10,966 nucleotides of DNA from contig JAJYJL010000139.1 in assembly GCA_021789565.1 (NCBI GenBank), positions 1-10,966 of the forward strand, written 5' to 3'. Of this stretch, positions 5,792-10,966 are shown piece after piece. The DNA comes from Acidobacteriota bacterium. Lineage in GTDB: Bacteria; Acidobacteriota; Terriglobia; UBA7540. The first letter of the stretch is position 1. Each line of letters opens with the position of its first letter. A program made the translations under genes and the position numbers. Below the pieces are notes generated by a model. The model did not search any database. It was not told the origin of the DNA and saw only the letters and a list, made by a program, of their open reading frames with translations.

Positions 5792-5816
5792 GAGCAGCCG
5801 CAGCGAAAGGCTGCTC
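5792..5816 (+). terminator. perfect 8-bp hairpin between the DHH and LssY-like genes
   Basis: GAGCAGCC (5792-5799) and GGCTGCTC (5809-5816) pair exactly around a 9-nt loop GCAGCGAAA. A second small dyad, CCCG-AAT-CGGG, follows at once and reaches to within a few bases of the next start codon. No T-tract is present. It may terminate the DHH transcript or form a leader structure controlling access to the LssY-like start, which has no visible ribosome binding site. Confidence 0.4.
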
Positions 5817-5832
5817 CCGAATCGGGCCGGTG

Positions 5833-7206
5833 ATGCCGAAGCGCGTATTTTCAAAATTGCGAATCAGACTGAAGAGCCACGGCACGGGTTGGGCCAGCAG
5901 GCCGGTCAGGTGGCTGCTGGCGGGCGCCCTGCTTTGCTTGCCGCTCTCTTCAACCGAGCTCGCTGCGAGGCCGTCTGCGCAGGCCGGTGGCCAGGAGCCG
6001 GCCCGTGCGCTTCCTACGGCCGCCGGGAGTGTGCCGGACTATACGGTCCCCTCGGGGACGGAGATTTTTCTTCGGCTCAAGACTCCTGTCAGCACGACTT
6101 CTTCGCACCTGAACGAGACGGTGGAAGCTGAGACGGAGCGGACCGTGGAAATAAACGGCGAAGTGGCCATTCCGCTCGGGGCCGTAGTGAGCGGCCGCAT
6201 CGCAAAACTGATCCCGAGTTCCAGCCCCACCGACCGGGCAAAAATCCTCTTGAAATTCGACGCTTTAAAGGTGCCGGGGCAGCCTGCCATTCCGGTGGTA
6301 TGCCATGTGCACGATGTGGACAATGCGCGGGAGAAGGTGCTGGCCGACGGCACCATCCAAGGAGTTCTGGCCAGCGAATTGCCCGTGACTCTCCTCAATT
6401 CCGCGATTGCAAAAATAGAGAAAAGAACGGGCGGGGCCCAGCAGCCCCAGCAGGGCGGAGGAACATGGTTCGGCAGCCCTGATACGTCCATCAATTATCC
6501 CGTGGGCACGGAATTTTCTGTAATCCTGGACAAACCACTGAAAATTTCCGGACGGTTTCAGCCCGAGTTTGCCAGACAGATTCCCTCAGCACTGAGAGAA
6601 TCGGTTATGCAGGTGCTGGCGCAGGCGCCGCGGAATGTGAGAAGCAAGAAGGGCAACGAGGGCGGGCCGGTGAACCTGGTCCTGATTGGGAGCAGGGAGG
6701 AAATCAACGCGGCCTTTGAAAAGGCGGGATGGACAGCGGCCAAAGACCAGAACGCCAATTCTCTATGGCAGACTTTTGAAGCGGTCATCAAGGGCAAGGG
6801 CTATGACGCGGCTCCGATGTCGACGCTTTATCTCTACGGCCGTCCCGAAGACATGGCTTTTGAAAAGATGCTGAACACGTTTACGCATCGCCACCACCTC
6901 CGCATCTGGAAAGCGCCGGCCGCGGGCGCAGACGGGCGGCCCCTGTGGCTGGTGGTGGCGGATCATGACAACGGTTTTGATATCCGCCCGGGGGTGATTT
7001 CGCATTCGGTTGACCCGCGTGTCGATCTGGAACGGGCCAAGGTGGGTGCGGATCTCGGCATGACGGGCCTGGTAGCGGCTGAACAACTGGTGAGCGTCTC
7101 TCATCCCGCACGCTCGGGGTTGACGGCAACCGGCGGAAAATGGGAGAGTGACGGGAGGGTCCTGGTGGTTGATTTGAGGCCGCAAACTCCCGTTCCCGCA
7201 CCATGA
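5833..7206 (+). CDS. exported protein with C-terminal LssY_C-like domain
   Basis: The protein has 457 residues from ATG 5833; an adjacent in-frame GTG at 5830 would add one. A basic N terminus of about 26 residues precedes a hydrophobic stretch (27-40, VRWLLAGALLCLPLS) and small residues ending AARPSAQA, consistent with a signal peptide or anchor. Residues about 70-240 form a beta-rich region bounded by two similar strands, VPSGTEIFLRLKTPV and YPVGTEFSVILDKPL, with VAIPLGAVVSGRI between, reminiscent of VirB10/TrbI-like barrels. Residues about 278-425 match the LssY C-terminal domain pattern: NLVLIGSREEINAAFEKAGW, the LYGRPEDMAFEK strand, the H352RHHLRIWK segment and a late VADHDNGFD. LssY_C has no known enzymatic role; in other proteins it follows PAP2 or DedA domains, but neither is present here. 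The start is weak, with no Shine-Dalgarno. Confidence 0.75.
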   Translation: MPKRVFSKLRIRLKSHGTGWASRPVRWLLAGALLCLPLSSTELAARPSAQAGGQEPARALPTAAGSVPDYTVPSGTEIFLRLKTPVSTTSSHLNETVEAETERTVEINGEVAIPLGAVVSGRIAKLIPSSSPTDRAKILLKFDALKVPGQPAIPVVCHVHDVDNAREKVLADGTIQGVLASELPVTLLNSAIAKIEKRTGGAQQPQQGGGTWFGSPDTSINYPVGTEFSVILDKPLKISGRFQPEFARQIPSALRESVMQVLAQAPRNVRSKKGNEGGPVNLVLIGSREEINAAFEKAGWTAAKDQNANSLWQTFEAVIKGKGYDAAPMSTLYLYGRPEDMAFEKMLNTFTHRHHLRIWKAPAAGADGRPLWLVVADHDNGFDIRPGVISHSVDPRVDLERAKVGADLGMTGLVAAEQLVSVSHPARSGLTATGGKWESDGRVLVVDLRPQTPVPAP

Positions 7207-7207
7207 C

Positions 7208-7223
7208 GGGGAAGCCCCTTTCT
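7208..7223 (+). terminator. short GGGG/CCCC hairpin followed by T residues
   Basis: GGGG (7208-7211), loop AAG and CCCC (7215-7218) are followed directly by TTTCT, 2 bp after the LssY-like stop. The stem is short, so this is a weak intrinsic terminator candidate. Confidence 0.28.
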
Positions 7224-7290
7224 CCCAAGTGAAAGGATCATGATCTGCCGCGGCTGGCTGGCGAAGACGGATGCTTGCGCCGGGCCTGCC

Positions 7291-7370
7291 GAAAAAGGGC
7301 GGCCACGAGGCCAGCAAGCGAAGGGCGCAAGACGCCGCAGCGATTGCTGCTTGACTCCGAAACGCCCTTT
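7291..7370 (+). other. multi-branched inverted-repeat element, candidate structured RNA or leader
   Basis: AAAGGGC (7294-7300) pairs with GCCCTTT (7364-7370), closing a region with three perfect hairpins in series: GGCC-ACGA-GGCC (7301-7312), GGCG-CAAGA-CGCC (7324-7336) and GCAGC-GATT-GCTGC (7337-7350). The element lies in the 202-bp gap before the LPG-synthase-like gene, ending 38 nt before its GTG. No known riboswitch, tRNA or 6S pattern was recognised. It may be a leader, a processed small RNA or an intergenic repeat; the strand is assumed from the neighbours. Confidence 0.35.
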
Positions 7371-7408
7371 GGGTAGTTTGACGGGCAGATTTAAGGAATG
7401 AGCTCGTT

Positions 7409-8494
7409 GTGAAGAAAACCAAAGGCCGAAAACGATGGATCTGGCTGGGCATCAGCACGGTTATTCTGGTCCTGATCATTTACAACCTCCGCCACAATCC
7501 TGAATGGCGAAACTTTGACTGGGGCCGTCTGTGGGCATCCCTCGTGAGCGCGAATCCCGGCCTTCTGGTGGTGGCGCTGGCGGGTGTTTACCTCACTTAT
7601 CTGATTCGCGCCCTGCGCTGGCAGTTTTTGATGCGCCCCATCAAGAAGGGTTCGTTGTGGGTGCTGCTGGTGGGACAGTTGCTGGGTTTCAGTTCAATCT
7701 ACCTGGTGGGCCGGCCGGGAGAATTTGTCCGCCCCGCCTACATTGCCCGCAAGGAGGCGCTGCCTATCACCTCCATGGTGGCCGTGTGGCTGATGGAGCG
7801 GATTTGCGACACGATTTGCCTGGTGGTGCTGTTTTCGGTGGTGCTTTACTTTGCCCCCGTGGAGATGAGCGCCGCCGGTAAGAACGTGCTCTCGGTGATG
7901 CATAAAGCCGGTGACGCCATGCTGCTGGTTACGATCATTATGGTGGCAGGGCTCGTGGTTTACCGGCTGAAAACCCAGGAACTGATGGGCTGGACCCTGC
8001 GGATGTCCCGGTTCCTTCCACAGCGTTTTCAACGGAACATCGAGCATTTCCTCCATTCCTTTGCGGAGGGTCTGCTGGTTGTGCGGAGCATGCCTGACTT
8101 CGTCGGCAGCGTAGTGCTTTCCGTTGTTCTCTGGGGCACCAACGCCACCGTTTTCTGGTTGACACTCAGGAGCCTGGGCGGCACTCTGGGAGAGTTCATA
8201 TGGCTGGCTGCGGCACTGGTGCTGTTTTGTGCTTCACTGGGTCTCGTGGTGCAGTTTCCAGGGATTGGCGGGGGATACCAGGTGGGAATTATTCTGGCCC
8301 TCACCGAGATTTTCGGTGTAGGAGCGGACGTTTCTACTGGAGCTGCCATCCTGCTTTGGCTTATGATGTCGGTTCCCGTGCTCTTGGTGAGCCTGGGATT
8401 GCTGATCCACGAGGGTCTCAGTTTCAAGCGCCTTGAAGCCATTACCGAAGAAGAAGTATTGGAGCAGGAGGCCGCCACGAAAGGGGCCGAGTAA
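7409..8494 (+). CDS. LPG-synthase-type (flippase-fold) integral membrane protein
   Basis: This 361-residue polytopic protein has about eight hydrophobic segments: near 11-28, 49-68, 83-100, 121-149, 169-186, 231-252, 262-284 and 309-334. It carries landmarks of the lysylphosphatidylglycerol-synthase transmembrane family (UPF0104/AglD-like): the loop GRPGEFVRP (101-109), MERICD (129-134) and PGIGGGYQVG (284-293). In MprF this domain flips lipids and is fused to an aminoacyltransferase. Here the synthase domain is absent, so the protein is a stand-alone transporter-like or glycolipid-related member. The C-terminal tail is acidic (EEEVLEQEAA). The start is GTG; AAGGA lies about 11 nt upstream, slightly far. 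It is followed by nrdR after 85 bp on the same strand, so co-transcription is possible. Substrate is unknown. Confidence 0.88.
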   Translation: MKKTKGRKRWIWLGISTVILVLIIYNLRHNPEWRNFDWGRLWASLVSANPGLLVVALAGVYLTYLIRALRWQFLMRPIKKGSLWVLLVGQLLGFSSIYLVGRPGEFVRPAYIARKEALPITSMVAVWLMERICDTICLVVLFSVVLYFAPVEMSAAGKNVLSVMHKAGDAMLLVTIIMVAGLVVYRLKTQELMGWTLRMSRFLPQRFQRNIEHFLHSFAEGLLVVRSMPDFVGSVVLSVVLWGTNATVFWLTLRSLGGTLGEFIWLAAALVLFCASLGLVVQFPGIGGGYQVGIILALTEIFGVGADVSTGAAILLWLMMSVPVLLVSLGLLIHEGLSFKRLEAITEEEVLEQEAATKGAE

Positions 8495-8579
8495 CGGGGC
8501 GGGGCTCAAGTGCCCTGAGTGTTGGAGAGACCGGTTCGGCGCCAGGAGAAAGTACGCTGTACCCGGTGGGATTTGAACT

Positions 8580-9041
8580 ATGCGATGCCCTTTCTGCGGA
8601 TACATCGAAGACAAGGTTGTTGATTCCCGGGCGGGCAAGGTGGCAGACACCATCCGGCGCCGGCGGGAGTGCATGAAGTGCGGCCGGCGCTTTACCACTT
8701 ATGAGCGGATTGATGAAATCCCATATATGGTGGTGAAAAAGGACGGGAGCCGGGAAAAGTTCGACCGCCAGAAGATCCTGGGCGGGCTGTTGAAAGCCTG
8801 CGAAAAGCGGCCGGTTCCCATGAGCAAGCTGGAGGACATTGTCGACGAGGCGGAAGCTTACGTCGCCGAATCGCCTGACCGGGAACGGCCAAGCTCTGAA
8901 CTGGGCGGGCTAGTGATGGACCGGCTACGGACACTGGATAAAGTGGCGTATGTCCGGTTTGCCTCGGTTTATCTGGACTTTAAGGACGTCCGGGAATTTA
9001 TGGATGAGCTCAAAGAGCTGTTGAAGGCCAAAACCACCTGA
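8580..9041 (+). CDS. nrdR: transcriptional repressor NrdR
   Basis: The protein has 153 residues, full length for NrdR. The N-terminal zinc ribbon is complete (C3-P-F-C6 and C31-M-K-C34) and is followed by GRRFTTYERIDE. The ATP-cone domain spans about 49-139 (VVKKDGSREKFDRQKILGGL, KVAYVRFASVYLDFKDV). NrdR senses ATP/dATP and represses ribonucleotide reductase genes by binding NrdR boxes. No ribonucleotide reductase gene or recognisable NrdR box lies in the window, so its targets are elsewhere. The ATG at 8580 is fixed by the conserved M-[RK]-C-P-F-C opening. The stop lies 14 bp from the end of the convergent acetyltransferase gene. Confidence 0.97.
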   Translation: MRCPFCGYIEDKVVDSRAGKVADTIRRRRECMKCGRRFTTYERIDEIPYMVVKKDGSREKFDRQKILGGLLKACEKRPVPMSKLEDIVDEAEAYVAESPDRERPSSELGGLVMDRLRTLDKVAYVRFASVYLDFKDVREFMDELKELLKAKTT

Positions 9042-9044
9042 TCG

Positions 9045-9065
9045 CCGTCCACCCCTCAGGGACGG
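9045..9065. terminator. hairpin between convergent nrdR and acetyltransferase genes
   Basis: CCGTCC (9045-9050) and GGACGG (9060-9065) form a 6-bp stem with a 9-nt loop. It overlaps the stop codon of the minus-strand gene and lies 3 bp after the nrdR stop. Being symmetrical, it could end transcripts from both sides. No long T-tract is present on either strand. Confidence 0.4.
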
Positions 9066-10036
9066 TTCCAGACAAAGGCGCTGAACTCCCGAAAAGTGCG
9101 AAATCCCATCCGTTCATAAAGTCTTACCGCCCTGCTGTTCAGGGTCGTTACTGTGAGCGACACCTCGGCAAATCCCGACCGGGCCAGTTTTTCGAATGCG
9201 GCACGGAGCATGGCGCTGCCCAGACCGATGCCCTGATAACCAGCGCCAACGGCAATCTGGGGAATATGCGCCGTTCCGGGCCTCACGGCTGTAAGGCCCA
9301 GAATTCCGGCCAGTTTTCGGGAGGATGCGTGGATGGCCACAATCGAGGCCTGTTGCAGGTAGTCCCCGCAGCCGCGGTGGCGGACAATGCTTTCAACCAG
9401 GCGGGTGGTGCCCGCGACGGAGCAATACTGATCATTGACGGCCGCGTCGATGTGATTTCGATAGACGTGGTGCAGCAGTTGCGCCGCATCAAGGTCATAC
9501 TTGCGTTCCCAGGGTTCGAAGATGAAGTCGCCCCTCGGAAGCGCTGGCCACCGAGACCCGGGCTGGGAGGCGAAACTCCCGCCGCCCGCCGGACTTTCCG
9601 CTAAACGAAAAGTCATAAACTGGCGAAGATAAGTTTGGAAAGCCCTGGAACGGAAATAAGGGCCGATCTGGTCCATGCTGAAATGTGGGAGTTGGGCTTC
9701 AATGCGGCGGATATCGACATACCCGAACAGCGCGTCAAGGGATTTCCGCAGCAGATCGATCGCGCAGCCAGGCTGGGGATTACCGGGTGCGACGAAGAGG
9801 CTGCCAATCAACCCTTTGGATCCTTCGCGGAAATAGAGGCAATAGCCCCGTGCCAAGTCGCCTTCCAGCATCGCAAAGCCCGAAAGCCGTTTCGCCTCAA
9901 GGTAGGAAGAAATCAGTCCTGACGAGGGACCATAGTCCCAATGGAGGTCTTCCAGCCAGGCCCGTGACTCTGCCTGCAAGAGCGGCTGGAACTGCCGCTC
10001 GCGTAACTGCCGGACATCCACAATCCTGGACCCCAA
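9056..10036 (-). CDS. GNAT-family N-acetyltransferase, two-domain
   Basis: The protein has 326 residues, about twice a single GNAT domain. The C-terminal half (about 170-322) is a clear GNAT domain: acetyl-CoA motif A reads Q260IAVGAGYQGIGLGSAML with the Q/R-x-x-G-x-G/A loop, and motif B reads L299NSRAVRLYERMGF. The N-terminal half (about 5-145) has weaker GNAT-like strands (GYCLYFREGSKGLIGSLFV, RRIEAQLPHF) but no acetyl-CoA loop, suggesting a degenerate second domain. GNAT enzymes move an acetyl group from acetyl-CoA to an amine; the acceptor cannot be predicted. The start is TTG at 10036, favoured by AAGGG about 5 nt and AGGAGG about 12 nt upstream; GTG at 10021 is an alternative. It is divergent from the alpha/beta hydrolase gene. 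Confidence 0.85.
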   Translation of the reverse strand: MGSRIVDVRQLRERQFQPLLQAESRAWLEDLHWDYGPSSGLISSYLEAKRLSGFAMLEGDLARGYCLYFREGSKGLIGSLFVAPGNPQPGCAIDLLRKSLDALFGYVDIRRIEAQLPHFSMDQIGPYFRSRAFQTYLRQFMTFRLAESPAGGGSFASQPGSRWPALPRGDFIFEPWERKYDLDAAQLLHHVYRNHIDAAVNDQYCSVAGTTRLVESIVRHRGCGDYLQQASIVAIHASSRKLAGILGLTAVRPGTAHIPQIAVGAGYQGIGLGSAMLRAAFEKLARSGFAEVSLTVTTLNSRAVRLYERMGFRTFREFSAFVWNRP

Positions 10037-10078
10037 GGCTTCCCTTGTCCTCCTGCAAACTGATGCAAAGGTCAGTCC

Positions 10079-10084
10079 AGTATA
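10079..10084 (-). promoter_or_regulatory. possible -10 box for the acetyltransferase gene
   Basis: On the minus strand TATACT lies 43-48 nt upstream of the TTG start, a five-of-six match to the -10 consensus. No matching -35 box was found at usual spacing, so this is weak. Confidence 0.22.
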
Positions 10085-10134
10085 GCCCAGATTGTGGCCG
10101 ATGCCGGGGACAAGCTGAGCAGCACTTTACCTGC

Positions 10135-10171
10135 TTGACAGCCACCTGCCTGCCGGGTTGTTTCGAACCCG
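10135..10171 (+). promoter_or_regulatory. -35-like box and hairpin upstream of the alpha/beta hydrolase gene
   Basis: TTGACA at 10135-10140 is a perfect -35 hexamer, but 17 bp downstream lies TTGTTT, a poor -10. That position falls within a 6-bp hairpin, CGGGTT-GTTTCG-AACCCG (10154-10171), which ends 15 bp before the ATG. The hairpin may be an operator or a leader structure. Part of its minus-strand sequence looks like a tRNA T-arm, but no other tRNA elements surround it. Confidence 0.27.
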
Positions 10172-10186
10172 CCGGGTGATTTGAAG

Positions 10187-10966
10187 ATGCAGTCTCAACC
10201 ATCCAAACCGGCTGGTTCGCCCGGGCGCAAGCTGGCAAAGCTGGGCCGCAGTTTTGTTGTGGGAACGCTGATGGTGCTTGCCGGCATCCTGGCGGTGTTG
10301 ATTGGCGCTGGAGCCTTCCTCACCTATCGCATTGTGGCGGCCCATAACAGCGTTGAAAACGTCACTCCCTCTTCCTACCTGCTTTCGAGCTATGAGAACG
10401 TGAACTTCAGAGACGCAGACGGGGTCGAGCATCAGGGGTGGCTGCTGATCGGCGTGAAAGGCGCCCCTGCCATCATTCTCTGCCACGGATACGATTCCAA
10501 CCGGTCTGCGCTGCTGTCCCTCGGCACCGTTCTGCAGGCCAACCATTTCAATGTCTATCTCTTTAATTTTGAGGATCCACACGGCACAACGTCCGTGTCA
10601 AGTCTTGGCGTGGGGGAGGCTTCGGTCCTGAAGGCGGCCATCTCGAGGATAAGGGAAATCCAGGGTGTTGATCCGCGCCACGTTGGGATCTACGGAAATT
10701 CGGTCGGCGCCTATGCGGCTCTGGCTGTGGCGGAGCGAGACCAGGAGGTTGAAGCGCTGGCCGTGGACAACGCCTACAGTCGGCCGACCCAGTTGTTTGA
10801 TGTCCACTTGGACCGCCTTGTGGGCGGAGCTGGATGGCTTTTCCGCGTTCTTTCGCGGGCTGAATTCCGCATCTTTACGATGGGGACGGCCCTTCCGGAC
10901 CTCCAATCAGGCCTGTCCCGTCTGGGGGGCAAACCCAAGCTTTTTCTTGCGTCTGACGCCGAGCCC
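10187..10966 (+). CDS. membrane-anchored alpha/beta hydrolase, 3' end outside window
   Basis: The frame is open from ATG 10187 to the last base, giving 260 residues with no stop. A basic stretch (K15-L-A-K-L-G-R) precedes a single hydrophobic anchor at about 23-46, so the catalytic domain is probably outside the cytoplasm or membrane-bound. The alpha/beta hydrolase core is visible: the strand AIILCH100GYDSNR supplies the oxyanion region, and the nucleophile elbow is G170-N-S172-V-G174 after VGIY. LFLASD257 near the window end is where the catalytic Asp strand is expected; the catalytic His would lie beyond the window. It resembles BAAT/YfhR-like anchored serine hydrolases, whose substrates are mostly unknown. 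Only a weak GGGTG precedes the start. The sequence shows no truncation other than the window edge. Confidence 0.85.
   Translation, partial: MQSQPSKPAGSPGRKLAKLGRSFVVGTLMVLAGILAVLIGAGAFLTYRIVAAHNSVENVTPSSYLLSSYENVNFRDADGVEHQGWLLIGVKGAPAIILCHGYDSNRSALLSLGTVLQANHFNVYLFNFEDPHGTTSVSSLGVGEASVLKAAISRIREIQGVDPRHVGIYGNSVGAYAALAVAERDQEVEALAVDNAYSRPTQLFDVHLDRLVGGAGWLFRVLSRAEFRIFTMGTALPDLQSGLSRLGGKPKLFLASDAEP

Noticed and set aside
6763..7479. Long minus-strand frame (238 codons) crossing the LssY-like 3' end, the spacer and the start of the LPG-synthase-like gene
   Set aside because: It lies antisense to two convincing coding regions, a usual shadow in GC-rich DNA, and its sequence shows no domain.
10154..10171. 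T-arm-like sequence GGGTTCGAAAC on the minus strand, possible tRNA
   Set aside because: No acceptor stem, anticodon arm or D-arm can be folded around it.
10127..10906. Minus-strand frames across the alpha/beta hydrolase region
   Set aside because: The plus-strand frame has an anchor, an oxyanion strand and a G-N-S-V-G elbow, and it is open to the window end; the minus frames are shadows.

Overview
This is a GC-rich window, roughly 60% G+C by eye, of densely packed single-copy bacterial genes. It holds no phage, transposon or CRISPR signature. The gene mix suggests an acidobacterial or similar soil-type chromosome: DinB-family protein, ECF sigma factor with a zinc-finger partner, zinc-ribbon DUF4870 membrane protein, LssY_C-type exported protein, LPG-synthase-like flippase-fold protein and NrdR. 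That assignment is inferred from gene content and style; no rRNA or other phylogenetic marker is present.

Layout. Positions 1-144 hold the last codons of an AMP-forming acyl-CoA synthetase (+). DinB (305-826) and a metallo-beta-lactamase-fold hydrolase (955-1755) follow on the minus strand. A 141-bp divergent region carrying several GTTAC-containing boxes separates the hydrolase from an ECF sigma factor (1897-2439). The sigma gene is translationally coupled to a soluble HX3CX2C zinc-finger, anti-sigma-like protein (2436-3041). The stretch 3042-4075 is mostly non-coding, with one probable single-pass membrane miniprotein (3544-3750) and a perfect 14-bp tandem duplication. A zinc-ribbon/DUF4870 membrane protein (4076-4600) comes next, then a DHH/DHHA1 phosphoesterase split by a frameshift near 5355 (4784-5742). 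The remaining plus-strand genes are an exported LssY_C-domain protein (5833-7206), an LPG-synthase/flippase-like membrane protein (7409-8494) and nrdR (8580-9041). A GNAT acetyltransferase (9056-10036, minus) converges on nrdR. A membrane-anchored alpha/beta hydrolase (10187 onward, plus) diverges from it and runs off the window.

How the genes relate. The only tight functional unit visible is the sigma/zinc-finger pair, joined by an ATGA overlap. Its promoter region carries direct and inverted GTTAC repeats and is shared with the divergent hydrolase gene. The other genes look like independent housekeeping or envelope genes.

No convincing new multi-gene system is evident. The best leads are the GTTAC box cluster, the soluble zinc-finger sigma partner, a multi-hairpin intergenic element at 7291-7370, the altered metal site of the MBL protein and the DHH frameshift.
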